This document shows positions 32,979 to 41,526 of a DNA stretch of 64,000 nucleotides, in pieces (within the stretch, counting starts at the first letter, position 1; each line of letters begins with the position of its first letter). The notes below the pieces were generated by a model. It worked only from the letters and a program-made list of their open reading frames with translations, was not told the origin of the DNA and did not search any database. Source of the stretch: Actinomycetes bacterium (lineage in GTDB: Bacteria; Actinomycetota; Acidimicrobiia; Acidimicrobiales; Ilumatobacteraceae). The position numbers and the translations under genes were made by a program. The stretch is from positions 682,001 to 746,000 of the forward strand of contig JAIOPC010000014.1 in the NCBI GenBank assembly GCA_021414085.1, given 5' to 3'.

Positions 32979-34339
32979 CAGCCGATGATCCCCAGTGAGT
33001 CTTCGCGCTTACCCGCCGCGCGATCGTCTGCCCATTGATCCAACGTGGTCTCCAGTTCTTTGCTGCCCATCGCCTTTGCCCATTGTTTGGGAAGTGCTGG
33101 GAATGAATAGTCGCCGATGTCCTTCGGTTGATAGATCGCGGCACGCCGCTCCATTGCGGCCTCGATCGCCGGCGCGAGCCGCTTCGCTTTCGCCGCAACT
33201 TGCGCTGCATCGCGTTCGAGAAACTCGGGCAGCACTTCTTTGCCGAAGATCTCGATGCTTTCCATGATGTGCTCGTGTTCGTTGCGCCCAGCTTGGAGCA
33301 CAAAGATCACTTGGTCGACACCTGCCTCTTCGAATCGCCGCAGGTACTCGCGGACCTGTGTCGGTGTTCCGATGCTGCCGCGCAGGCCGGTCGTATCTCC
33401 CGACGCCTGCTTGGCGCCAAGTGTTCCCGCCTTTACGGCCGCCGCGACGGCGTCGGGGTCGTAGCCCTGCGCGGCGCGACGTTCGACGTACTCGGCCCAC
33501 ACGTCGGTCTTTCCCGGATGGTGATCACCGAAAACGTAGAAGTGTCCGAGGGAGTAGCCGAAGAAGTTGCCGCCCTCGGCACCGCGACGAATTGCCTCCG
33601 ACTCGTCGTGGTGCAACATCATCGGACTGACGCACGCGACCTGCGGGTTGACGGCGAAACCGACTGGCACACACTCAGCAGCGAATGTTCGCTCGTACTC
33701 GCTGACCCAGTTGACAGCTTCTTCTGGGTCGATGAATGCAAACGTCAGTGCGCCCATGCCCTTCTGTGCGGCCAGCAGAATCGTGTCGCGACGGCTGCAT
33801 GCGACCCACAGCGGCGGATGCGGTGTTTGCTTCGGCTTCGGGATGACGTTGCGCGGCGGCATCGTCACGTATTTGCCTTCGACGCCGGTGAAAGGGGTCT
33901 CGACCATGCAGCGCAGCGCGGTCTCTAGTCCTTCCAGCCAGGCATCGCGCTTCTCGAGCGGGTTTACTCCGAAGCCGGCGAGTTCGGCCTCGCTACTCGA
34001 CTCGCCACTGCCGAACTCAACGCGGCCGTTCGACACCAGATCCAGCATGCTGATGCGCTCTGCGGTGCGCGCTGGGTGGTTGAACTGTGGGGCGGTGAGG
34101 ACGATGCCGTGCCCGAGTCGCATGTTCTTGGTGCGTTGACTGCACGCGGCGAGGAACACCTCCGGCGCCGAGGAGTGGCTGTACTCCTCAAGGAAGTGGT
34201 GCTCGACCTCCCATACGTATTGGATGCCAACCGAATCGGCGAACTCGACTTGCGTGAGCGCGTCCTGAATCAGGCGCAGCTCGCTGCCGTCATCCCAAGG
34301 CCTACCCATCTGGTGCTCATAAAACAGCCCGAACTTCAT
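32978..34339 (-). CDS. Luciferase-like (LLM class) flavin/F420-dependent oxidoreductase
   Basis: 453 residues from ATG 34339 (MKFGLFYEHQ). TIM-barrel luciferase-like monooxygenase: VWEVEHHFLEEYSHSSAPEV, GIVLTAPQFNHPARTAERI, DLVSNGRVEFGSG. It could use FMN (with a reductase) or F420; motifs do not decide. About 100 residues longer than typical LLM proteins, with a C-terminal extension rich in Ala, Lys and Glu (VAAKAKRLAPAIEAAMERRA). It is the first gene of a two-gene operon with the SDR, so the SDR may act on its product. Confidence 0.87.
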   Translation of the reverse strand: MKFGLFYEHQMGRPWDDGSELRLIQDALTQVEFADSVGIQYVWEVEHHFLEEYSHSSAPEVFLAACSQRTKNMRLGHGIVLTAPQFNHPARTAERISMLDLVSNGRVEFGSGESSSEAELAGFGVNPLEKRDAWLEGLETALRCMVETPFTGVEGKYVTMPPRNVIPKPKQTPHPPLWVACSRRDTILLAAQKGMGALTFAFIDPEEAVNWVSEYERTFAAECVPVGFAVNPQVACVSPMMLHHDESEAIRRGAEGGNFFGYSLGHFYVFGDHHPGKTDVWAEYVERRAAQGYDPDAVAAAVKAGTLGAKQASGDTTGLRGSIGTPTQVREYLRRFEEAGVDQVIFVLQAGRNEHEHIMESIEIFGKEVLPEFLERDAAQVAAKAKRLAPAIEAAMERRAAIYQPKDIGDYSFPALPKQWAKAMGSKELETTLDQWADDRAAGKREDSLGIIG

Positions 34340-34426
34340 GGCGCTATGCAAACACATCAGCCCACCCGAAGCCCGATTTGGCTTGGCATTTGCCGAAGCC
34401 CAATCTGAACGGCGCCCAGATGGGTT

Positions 34427-35332
34427 GTGAGGACAAGAGACTCAGCGTTGTTCAAGTTGGCACGCGCCAACAACTTCCTGATTGGCAGGGAGCAGCTCGA
34501 TGCCGTTGGGATGACATCGCGGCAGTGGGTGCAGAGGGTTGCGTCCGGAGAGTGGATGGCGGTGTTGCCGGGAGTTTGGCGTCATTCCGCGACGCCCGAG
34601 ACGTGGGAGCTCCGTGTGCGAGCTGGGTCGCGGTGGCTCGGTAAACAGGGCGCTGCCGCTGGTCGCACCGCCGCAAGATGGTGGGGGCTCGACGGATTTG
34701 CTGACGACGAGACCGTCGAGTTCGTTGTGCCACGGGATCGGCGTTCAAAGCGCGGTCTCGCGTTGCATACCTGCGATCACTGGCCGCGAGCGGATTTCCT
34801 CATTCGACATGACATCCGGGTGACTACCGTGACCCGGACGCTGCTCGACCTTGCGGCCTTCGGTGCCACCGCACGTGAGTTGGAACAGGCGATTGATTGC
34901 GGCATTCGAAATCGATGGACATCGATTCCAACGCTGACACGACGTATGAACGATGCCGCGCGTGGGCAAAGAGGCATCGCATTTTTGCGCGAGCTGCTGC
35001 TCGACTCTGGAGGCGAATCAGTTTTGGAGCGACGATTTCTTCGTCTGCTGCGCGATGCGCAGATTCGCCGACCACAGACTCAGGTCACGTTTCGAACGAA
35101 CACGACGCACGCGATCCGGGTGGACTTCCTATTCGCGTCTGAACGAGTCGTCGTTGAGGTCAGCGGTCGGGTCGGCCATGCCTCCGACGGTGACCGACGC
35201 AAGGACGCGCGCCGCCGTAATCAGCTGCAGCAATCGGGCTTCGTCGTACTTGAGTTCACAACGGGATTGGTGATCGACGACCCTGGCTATGTTGCCCAGA
35301 CTCTTCGCAAGTCGCTCAGCTCAGCCGGTTGA
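34427..35332 (+). CDS. AbiEi-type N-domain / DUF559 (Vsr-like) protein
   Basis: 301 residues. The N-terminal 70 residues resemble the wing-helix of AbiEi-like antitoxins (FLIGREQLDAVGMTSRQWVQ). The C-terminal 110 residues are a DUF559 / PD-(D/E)XK nuclease-like domain: ESVLERRFLRLL, then IRVDFLFASERVVVEVSG (the D and ExE core) and RRKDARRRNQLQQSGF. Such proteins are frequent in actinobacteria and are usually unstudied. No toxin gene is next to it, so a toxin-antitoxin role is not supported. GTG 34427 is a weak start without Shine-Dalgarno. Divergent from the LLM gene. Confidence 0.75.
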   Translation: MRTRDSALFKLARANNFLIGREQLDAVGMTSRQWVQRVASGEWMAVLPGVWRHSATPETWELRVRAGSRWLGKQGAAAGRTAARWWGLDGFADDETVEFVVPRDRRSKRGLALHTCDHWPRADFLIRHDIRVTTVTRTLLDLAAFGATARELEQAIDCGIRNRWTSIPTLTRRMNDAARGQRGIAFLRELLLDSGGESVLERRFLRLLRDAQIRRPQTQVTFRTNTTHAIRVDFLFASERVVVEVSGRVGHASDGDRRKDARRRNQLQQSGFVVLEFTTGLVIDDPGYVAQTLRKSLSSAG

Positions 35333-35411
35333 CCTGTCGAAGTCACGCCAATTCCACCGCAGCTGTGGGATCCATGTGACCTCGAGAGGCTTCGCTCGGC
35401 GGGGGTTTGCA

Positions 35412-35433
35412 GTGTGGCTATCATCGGCCACAC
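35412..35433. promoter_or_regulatory. Inverted repeat around a TATCAT box
   Basis: GTGTGGC and GCCACAC (7 bp) flank TATCATCG. TATCAT could be the -10 box of the secreted-protein gene that starts 38 nt further on, with the arms as an operator. No good -35 is visible. The rest of the 138-nt gap shows nothing else. Confidence 0.35.
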
Positions 35434-35470
35434 GCGGTGCTCTCGAGGGGCGCCCTTGGGGAGGGCTGAC

Positions 35471-36016
35471 ATGAAACTCAGGTATCTATCGCTTGGGGCG
35501 GTGGCCCTCGGATTCGTGATCGGTGGCTCTGCTTCGCATGCGAACGCCGATGTGCCTGGCGGCAGCGGCTGCGAAGGGTCCGCCGTGTGGCTGGAGGATG
35601 GCCTGACGATTGTCGCCGAAACCGATGGTGGCCCCTACACGATTCCGCGTAGCGACACGGTGCGCTGGGAAGGCTCCGTCACTGATGCGCCTGGCGTCTA
35701 CAGCGGTTCGGTGACGGTCGAACTGCCGCCGCCGTTTGGTGAGGTCGAGATCGACAGCTGGTCTGGCGACAGCGAGTCCACGAGCAACTCGGGTGAGCAC
35801 GAGTACGACTTCCCGTCGCTCGTCCCTGCCGGAGTCGAATTCTCGGTCAACGGCGAGCACATCGACGAGAACGGTGGCTGCTCGGGCACCATCGCTTTCG
35901 AGATCGACGGTGGTCCGTTCGACTCACCGATCGCGCCGATCAGCCTTGGCGGAACCGCTCTCTTCGCAATTCTCACTGGCCTGGCCCTAAAGCCACTCTT
36001 CATGAAGGTGATCTGA
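35471..36016 (+). CDS. Secreted protein with C-terminal membrane anchor, unknown function
   Basis: 181 residues from ATG 35471, with GGGGAGGG about 6 nt upstream, one of the best ribosome sites in the window. A signal peptide (residues 1-26, cleavage near ANA-DVP) is followed by an acidic, Gly/Ser-rich beta-type domain with two Cys (34 and about 139) that may form one disulfide, and a hydrophobic C-terminal segment ending in KPLFMKVI that should hold it in the membrane with a very short tail. No LPxTG motif. Its stop overlaps the next membrane gene (TGATG), so the two probably act together. Confidence 0.75.
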   Translation: MKLRYLSLGAVALGFVIGGSASHANADVPGGSGCEGSAVWLEDGLTIVAETDGGPYTIPRSDTVRWEGSVTDAPGVYSGSVTVELPPPFGEVEIDSWSGDSESTSNSGEHEYDFPSLVPAGVEFSVNGEHIDENGGCSGTIAFEIDGGPFDSPIAPISLGGTALFAILTGLALKPLFMKVI

Positions 36017-36231
36017 TGTCGTACGGACGAGTAGTGCTCTCAGCGTTTCTCACGATGCTGCTGATGTTGTTCGTTGCCGCCGACCTGGTCTTGTTCGGCG
36101 TACTGCCGCTGAACAGCATCGTCGTCACGATCTTGCCGTTGGCTGGCCTGGTCCTCGGCGCCGTGCTCGCGATCATGGCGCGCAAGCGGCAATCCGCTGG
36201 AGCGGCACCGGCTCAAACCGCTGCGGTCTAA
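36016..36231 (+). CDS. Small two-helix membrane protein
   Basis: 71 residues, two hydrophobic helices (about residues 6-28 and 33-54) and a cytoplasmic basic tail RKRQSAGAAPAQ. Start shares one base with the stop of the secreted protein gene. Family unknown. Translational coupling suggests a partner of the anchored secreted protein, for example a membrane subunit. Confidence 0.65.
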   Translation: MSYGRVVLSAFLTMLLMLFVAADLVLFGVLPLNSIVVTILPLAGLVLGAVLAIMARKRQSAGAAPAQTAAV

Positions 36232-36244
36232 ACCTCGTCCGCAG

Positions 36245-37456
36245 CTAGCGGGCTGCTAACGCCACAGCGTCGACCATGCGGTCGAGTTGCGCGTCGGTGG
36301 TAACGAGCGGCGGACAGAACACCAGGCTGTCAGTGTTCAGCGCGCGGCAGATCACGCCGTCGTGAAACATCGCGTCGCGGATCGTCATCGCGTTCTGATC
36401 CGGCTTGAGCGCGGCTGCAAACATCGCGCCCAGGCTGCGCACATGGTCGATGATGCCGTCGTCGGCGAGCGAGCGTAAGCCAGCGGAGAAGCGTTCGCCG
36501 ATGTGTTTGGCGCGCGCGACGAGATCCTCGCGTCGAATGATCTCGAGGTTCTTCAACGCGGCGGCGCAAGCAGTGGCGTGGCCCGAGTAGGTGAAGCCGT
36601 GGCGTAGGAAGAAGTCGGGGTTTGATTCAAGCGCCGCGGTCGGCTTGGGACCGATGAACACACCGCCCAGCGGCACGTAGCCGGAAGTGACGCCTTTCGC
36701 AAACGTCGCGAGGTCGGGTTCGACGCCGAAGTGATGCGCCGCAAACCAACTGCCGACCCGGCCGAAGCCTGTGATCACTTCGTCGAAGACGAGGTACGCG
36801 CCGTGCTGATCGCACAGCTTGCGCAGACCCTGCAGGTACCCGTCGGGCGAGGGGTAGATACCGCCGGCACCTTGCACGGGCTCGACAATGATCGCCGCGA
36901 CCTCGTTGCCGCGCTGCACGAACAGCGTTGCCATCGCCTCTAGATCGCCTGCGGGCACCTGAACAACCTCGTCGACGAAAGGCCCGAAGTTTTCGCGATT
37001 GGGCGCGATGCCCTGTGCGCTGGTGCCGCCGTACGCGGTGCCGTGGAATCCGCGCGTGAGGGAGATGATCAGCTTGCGATGGCCCTGGCCCGCCTGTACG
37101 TGAGCCATGCGTGAGAGCTTCATCGCAGTATCGATGGCCTCGCTGCCCGAGTCGGTGAAGAAGACCCGAGCACCCGTAATCGGACCGAGCTCGCGCAGCG
37201 TTTCGGCGAGCTCCTCGGCGGGATCGGTGGTGAACGGATCGAAGATTGAGTAGGCCTCAAGCGTCGTGATCTGGCCAGCAATGGCGTCGGCCATCTCCTT
37301 GCGCCCGTGGCCGATCGCGCAGTACCACAAGCTCGCCATGCCGTCGATCAGCTCTTTCCCGTCGGCGGTGTAGAGCAGGGCGCCCTCGCCGCGCACGATG
37401 CGCACGAATTCCGGGCGGGCCGGCTTGGCGAACGGGTGCATGAGGGCCTTGGGCAT
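36245..37456 (-). CDS. Class III PLP-dependent aminotransferase
   Basis: 403 residues from ATG 37456 (MPKALMHPF); TATTGT lies 7 nt upstream. Family motifs: FFTDSGSEAIDTAMKL, RGFHGTAYGG, VFDEVITGFGRVGSWF (cofactor Asp) and TFAKGVTSGYVPLGG with the Schiff-base Lys. This is the omega-amino acid:pyruvate / putrescine / beta-alanine group, which transfers terminal amino groups to pyruvate or 2-oxoglutarate. Exact substrate open. An upstream in-frame extension overlaps the ybaK gene and is rejected. 35 nt behind ybaK on the same strand. Confidence 0.92.
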   Translation of the reverse strand: MPKALMHPFAKPARPEFVRIVRGEGALLYTADGKELIDGMASLWYCAIGHGRKEMADAIAGQITTLEAYSIFDPFTTDPAEELAETLRELGPITGARVFFTDSGSEAIDTAMKLSRMAHVQAGQGHRKLIISLTRGFHGTAYGGTSAQGIAPNRENFGPFVDEVVQVPAGDLEAMATLFVQRGNEVAAIIVEPVQGAGGIYPSPDGYLQGLRKLCDQHGAYLVFDEVITGFGRVGSWFAAHHFGVEPDLATFAKGVTSGYVPLGGVFIGPKPTAALESNPDFFLRHGFTYSGHATACAAALKNLEIIRREDLVARAKHIGERFSAGLRSLADDGIIDHVRSLGAMFAAALKPDQNAMTIRDAMFHDGVICRALNTDSLVFCPPLVTTDAQLDRMVDAVALAAR

Positions 37457-37491
37457 GTCGCCGACAATACTGCCGCGGCCCGAGGGACGAC

Positions 37492-38007
37492 TTAGTGAGC
37501 CGGGACCGTTGCGGCCAAGCCTTCGACCACCGTCACGTTCGGTACGGCCAGCAGCGTGCGGGGCGGACACAGCACTTTGATCGACCGGCTACCGCCGCCG
37601 AGGATCAACTGATTGCGGCGCATGACTTCGCCGTCCACCCAGATTGGAATGGTCGACGGCAGCGCGAACGGCGTGACGCCGCCAATCTCCATACCTGTAA
37701 TCGCGGGCGTGTCAACAGATGGTGCAAAGGATGCTTTACGAACTTCCAAGCGCCGGCGCACAACACCGTTGATGTCGAGGCGCGTCGTCGCCAACGCAAT
37801 GCAGGCAACGTAGATCGGCGGGTCCGCCTTTCCGATCACGACGATCGTGTTCGCGCTGCTGTCCGGCGAATATCCGTAGCTCGCACAGAAGGCGGCGGTA
37901 TCGGCCAGGGCAGGGTCGCACTCGATGATCTCGTATGCCTCGCCGCTGGCAGCAAGCGCGGCGCGTACGCGGGTTTCGATGACTTCGGCGTCAACTTTGG
38001 GACTCAT
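37492..38007 (-). CDS. YbaK/EbsC family aminoacyl-tRNA deacylase-like protein
   Basis: 171 residues, the length of stand-alone YbaK/ProX proteins that hydrolyse mischarged Cys- or Ala-tRNA(Pro). Visible are the NTIVVIGKADPPIYVACIAL strand with the conserved Lys, and MEIGGVTPFALPSTIPIWVD, the GGVTPFG-like loop of the family. It should act as a trans-editing enzyme in the cytoplasm. Divergent from the VIT transporter gene, 41 nt apart. Confidence 0.88.
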   Translation of the reverse strand: MSPKVDAEVIETRVRAALAASGEAYEIIECDPALADTAAFCASYGYSPDSSANTIVVIGKADPPIYVACIALATTRLDINGVVRRRLEVRKASFAPSVDTPAITGMEIGGVTPFALPSTIPIWVDGEVMRRNQLILGGGSRSIKVLCPPRTLLAVPNVTVVEGLAATVPAH

Positions 38008-38048
38008 GGCCCTAAGTCTGTCGTACCGGTCATCTGTAGGCTCGCCGT

Positions 38049-38741
38049 ATGCGACACAACGAAGGTCACTTCGGGCATCGCGCTGGATGGCTGCGAGCCT
38101 CGGTCCTTGGCGCCAACGATGGCATCATCTCCACTGCGGCACTGCTGCTTGGTGTGGCTGCTGCTTCCGCCACCCGAAATTCAATCCTCACCGCCGGCTT
38201 CGCCGGTTTGGTCGCTGGCGCCGTCTCAATGGCGCTTGGTGAGTACGTGTCGGTGTCGTCGCAACGCGACTCAGAGCGCAGCGACATCGCGAAAGAGACT
38301 TGGGAGCTTGCCCACCAAGCAGACCACGAACTGGAAGAGCTGACAGCGATTTACGCGGCGAAGGGGCTTTCGCAGCAGCTCGCCGCGGAAGTGGCCGTGC
38401 AACTCACTGAGCACGACGCGCTGGAGGCGCACTTGCGTGACGAGCTGGGCATTTCGCGTGACCAGCTAGCGCGCCCGTTTCAGGCTGCGTGGAGTTCGGC
38501 GCTGGCTTTCTCGGTCGGAGCGTCGCTTCCGTTGGTCGCCGCGGTCGTGGGCTCGCCTTCGACTCGAATTCCGTTCATCGTCTCCTTCACCGTCGTGGCG
38601 TTGGTCATTCTCGGCTACGTCGGCGCTCGCGCCGGGGGAGCGTCTCCGGCACGCGCGATCGTGCGTGTTGTAACCGGTGGTGCGCTCGCGATGGGCGCGA
38701 CTAGCGCAGTAGGCTGGCTGTTCGGAAGTGTGATCTTGTGA
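38049..38741 (+). CDS. VIT1/CCC1 family metal transporter
   Basis: 230 residues. N-terminal RAGWLRASVLGANDGIISTA with the conserved GANDG, then GLVAGAVSMALGEYVSVSSQ and an amphipathic Glu-rich segment (HELEELTAIYAAKGL) that binds metal, then three more helices. Family members export Fe2+ or Mn2+ from the cytoplasm. TAGGCT ends 6 nt before the ATG. Single gene, followed by the FAD oxidoreductase after 24 nt. Confidence 0.92.
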   Translation: MRHNEGHFGHRAGWLRASVLGANDGIISTAALLLGVAAASATRNSILTAGFAGLVAGAVSMALGEYVSVSSQRDSERSDIAKETWELAHQADHELEELTAIYAAKGLSQQLAAEVAVQLTEHDALEAHLRDELGISRDQLARPFQAAWSSALAFSVGASLPLVAAVVGSPSTRIPFIVSFTVVALVILGYVGARAGGASPARAIVRVVTGGALAMGATSAVGWLFGSVIL

Positions 38742-38765
38742 GCTGCCTGTTGTGAGTCGTTCGTA

Positions 38766-40076
38766 ATGGACACTTACGACGCTGTCGTGATCGGGGCGGG
38801 GGTGATCGGCGCATCCGTCGCGTTAGAGCTTGCTCGGGGCGGGCGTTCGGTTGTGGTCGTCGACAAGGGTCCCGCGGTCGGGGCGGGTTCGACCAGCTCT
38901 TCTGTATCGATCATTCGCTTTAGCTACTCGACGCTCGACTCGGTGCTGACCGCGTGGGAAGCAGCTTCGATGTGGCGCGACTGGGAAGGTCACCTCGGTG
39001 CGGTCGACCCCGACGGAATGGCGCGATTCATTCGCACCGGAATGTGCATCTTCAACACCCCCGACGACAACACTGCGCGGATACGCCGCTTGTGGGACGA
39101 CGTTGGAATTGGGTACACGATTGCCGACGCCGCGGCGCTGAGCGACCTGCTTCCCGGCGTAGACCTCGGTGCCTATTTCCCGCCCAAGCGCATCGACGAT
39201 CCAGCGTTCGCTGACGAAGCTGGTAGCGAGTTGACGGCGTTGGTGGAGTTGGAGTCTGGGTTCATCGACGATCCGAAGTTGGCGGCATGCAATCTCGCGT
39301 TCGCGGCTCGTCAGCACGGCGCTCAATTCCGATTCAACGAAGAGGTGATCGGGATCGATCGTGCCGCCGTGAACGGAACGGATCGCGTGTGCGGCGTATC
39401 TCTCGCCAACGGTCAACAGATATTGGCTCCGGTCGTCATCAATGTGGGCGGTCCGCATTCCAGCCTGATCAACGAGCTTGCTGGCGTTACCGACGGAATG
39501 CGCATTCGCAACCGGCCGCTGCGTCAAGAAGTCTTCACCGTGCCAGCACCCGAAGGCCTGCGCCTGCAAGATGGCGTGCCGGCGGTGGCTGATCTCGATC
39601 TCGGTCAGTACTTCCGTCCGCAACCTGGCGGCACATGGCTCGTCGGTGGCACGGAGCCGCAATGCGACCAACTGCATTGGGTCGACGATCCCGAACACTT
39701 CGACGCGTTTCCGACTGTCGAGCAGTTTGAGACCTCGATGATGCGGTTGGCGCGACGGGTGCCCCAGTTCGGTGTGCCGCATCGGCCGGTCGGATTGGCG
39801 GCGCTGTACGACGTGGCCGACGACTGGGTGCCGATCTACGACAAGAGCGATCTGCCCGGCTACTTCATGGCCTGCGGTACCAGTGGCAACCAGTTCAAGA
39901 ATGCGCCCATCGTCGGCCAGTTCATGCGCGACATCATCGACGCTGAGCAGGCAGGCAACGACCACGATCAACAGCCCGTTCTGTTTCATGGCAGGCGCAC
40001 GGGGCGGTCCATCAATCTCGCCGCCTTCTCGCGCCGACGCGACAAGGCCGCTACGTCCGGCACGGTGATGGGTTGA
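38766..40076 (+). CDS. FAD-dependent oxidoreductase, DAO (glycine/sarcosine oxidase-like) family
   Basis: 436 residues. N-terminal dinucleotide motif VIGAGVIGASVALELAR and DKGPAVGAGSTSSS, substrate domain with FRPQPGGTWLVGGTEPQ and a C-terminal ACGTSGNQFKNAP that closes the FAD site. The family oxidises amines or N-methyl amino acids such as sarcosine and dimethylglycine. It heads a run with a ferredoxin and two P450 genes on the same strand (22 nt to the ferredoxin), so it may be part of one catabolic or biosynthetic path. Substrate unknown. Confidence 0.87.
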   Translation: MDTYDAVVIGAGVIGASVALELARGGRSVVVVDKGPAVGAGSTSSSVSIIRFSYSTLDSVLTAWEAASMWRDWEGHLGAVDPDGMARFIRTGMCIFNTPDDNTARIRRLWDDVGIGYTIADAAALSDLLPGVDLGAYFPPKRIDDPAFADEAGSELTALVELESGFIDDPKLAACNLAFAARQHGAQFRFNEEVIGIDRAAVNGTDRVCGVSLANGQQILAPVVINVGGPHSSLINELAGVTDGMRIRNRPLRQEVFTVPAPEGLRLQDGVPAVADLDLGQYFRPQPGGTWLVGGTEPQCDQLHWVDDPEHFDAFPTVEQFETSMMRLARRVPQFGVPHRPVGLAALYDVADDWVPIYDKSDLPGYFMACGTSGNQFKNAPIVGQFMRDIIDAEQAGNDHDQQPVLFHGRRTGRSINLAAFSRRRDKAATSGTVMG

Positions 40077-40098
40077 TCGGTGCGCGACACTTGTTGCG

Positions 40099-40308
40099 AT
40101 GAGAGTTGAAATTGATGCTGGCTCGTGCCACGGCCACCAGATGTGCGCCATCGCGGCCCCCGAAATCTTCGGCAGCGACGAGTACGGCAACGCGGTGCTG
40201 TTGATCGAAGACGACCTTCCGGCCGAACTTGAATCGAAAGCGCGTCGAGCGGAGAACAATTGCCCCGAGCGCGCAATTTCCATCATCGACGAAGCGAGCA
40301 AAGGCTGA
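40099..40308 (+). CDS. Small 3Fe-4S ferredoxin, P450 partner type
   Basis: 69 residues. Cluster ligands are Cys10, Cys16 and Cys55 (SCHGHQMC and NNCPERAI). The central position of the usual C-x2-C-x2-C is His13, which favours a [3Fe-4S] cluster and is known from actinobacterial ferredoxins that serve P450s. It lies 4 nt before a P450 gene, which is strong evidence for its role as electron donor. No ferredoxin reductase gene is near, so one elsewhere must reduce it. Confidence 0.93.
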   Translation: MRVEIDAGSCHGHQMCAIAAPEIFGSDEYGNAVLLIEDDLPAELESKARRAENNCPERAISIIDEASKG

Positions 40309-40312
40309 ACTG

Positions 40313-41509
40313 GTGACAACTATCGATCCGCTCACCGACTACGACATTTTCGACGCCGAATTCGTTCTCGACCCGTTTCCGGTGATGGATGCGATCCGCG
40401 AATCGGAATGCCCAATAGCGCACACCGAGCGATGGGGTGGCTCGTGGCTGCCGACTCGGTACGAGGACATTGTGGCGATGGCTCAGGAGCACGACCTGTT
40501 CACATCGCGCTCGATCATCGTCACTCCGCCGCCACCCGTGCAGTTCGAAGGACCGTACGCCGGCGTCGCGGCACCTCCAATCAGCAGCGACCCGCCAGAA
40601 CACCATTGGCATCGGCGCCTGATTCTTCCCTTCTTTGCGCCGCAGGCCGTCGCCAAGTACGAGGACGGGACGCGCGACCTGTGCAATCAGTTGATCGACG
40701 GTTTCATCGACGGCGGCAAGGCAGATGCCGCAGCCGACTATGCGCAGCAGATTCCCGTGCGGGTGATCGCGACGATGCTTGGAGTGCCCACCGACATGTC
40801 CGATGAATTCACTTCGTGGGTGCGCGGCGTGTTGGAGGTCGGTCTCACCGATCCGAAGGTGAGGCTTGAGTCGCGGATGAAGATCCTCGACTACTTCCGT
40901 GCACAGATCGACGATCGCAAGGCAAACCCACGCGACGACGACATGATCACGACGCTGCTGAACAGCGAAGTTGACGGACAGAAAGTGCCGGAGAACTACG
41001 TGCACGGCGTGTGCAACCTGATGCTCATTGCTGGTGTCGACACCACGTGGTCGTCGATTGGTGCTTCCCTGTGGCATCTAGCGCAACACCCCGAGCATCG
41101 TGCGCAACTGCGCGACGACCCGGACCTGTGGCCGATGGCGATCGAGGAGTTGTTGCGTGCTTACGCACCCGTGACGATGGCGCGGCAGGTTGATCGCGAT
41201 ACGGAGTTTCAGGGCTGCCCGATGCACGCAGGCGATCGAATCCTGATGGCCTTTCCCGCCGCAAACCGCGACCCCCGACAGTTTGAGAACCCCGATGAGG
41301 TGATCCTCGATCGGGAACACAACCGCCACGTCGCGTTTGGTGCTGGAATACACCGTTGTGCCGGTTCCAACCTCGCCCGACTCGAACTTCGGGTCGCGTT
41401 GCAAACGTGGCTGGCTCGCATCCCGGAGTTTCAACTTGTCGATCCGGCAACGGTCACATGGGCCGGCGGACAAGTGCGCGGCCCGCGCAAGTGTGCAGTC
41501 GCGTTCTAG
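40313..41509 (+). CDS. Cytochrome P450
   Basis: 398 residues from GTG 40313, normal for soluble bacterial P450. Helix I MLIAGVDTTWSSIG, ExxR in IEELLRAYAP, heme-Cys loop FGAGIHRCAGSNLAR. In helix I the usual acid-alcohol pair is Asp-Thr (VDTT). Monooxygenase with unknown substrate, electrons from the adjacent ferredoxin. The second P450 starts 18 nt downstream; the two share only modest similarity. Confidence 0.95.
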   Translation: MTTIDPLTDYDIFDAEFVLDPFPVMDAIRESECPIAHTERWGGSWLPTRYEDIVAMAQEHDLFTSRSIIVTPPPPVQFEGPYAGVAAPPISSDPPEHHWHRRLILPFFAPQAVAKYEDGTRDLCNQLIDGFIDGGKADAAADYAQQIPVRVIATMLGVPTDMSDEFTSWVRGVLEVGLTDPKVRLESRMKILDYFRAQIDDRKANPRDDDMITTLLNSEVDGQKVPENYVHGVCNLMLIAGVDTTWSSIGASLWHLAQHPEHRAQLRDDPDLWPMAIEELLRAYAPVTMARQVDRDTEFQGCPMHAGDRILMAFPAANRDPRQFENPDEVILDREHNRHVAFGAGIHRCAGSNLARLELRVALQTWLARIPEFQLVDPATVTWAGGQVRGPRKCAVAF

Positions 41510-41526
41510 CGGAGTGATGCAGCAAC

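Noticed and set aside
37457-37570. 38-residue N-terminal extension of the aminotransferase
   Set aside because: It overlaps the ybaK end, is Arg/Gly-rich like a shadow frame, and the TATTGT box supports the start at 37456.
38823-40319. 498-codon minus-strand open frame over the DAO oxidoreductase and ferredoxin
   Set aside because: Antisense to well-supported genes; composition is that of a mirror frame.
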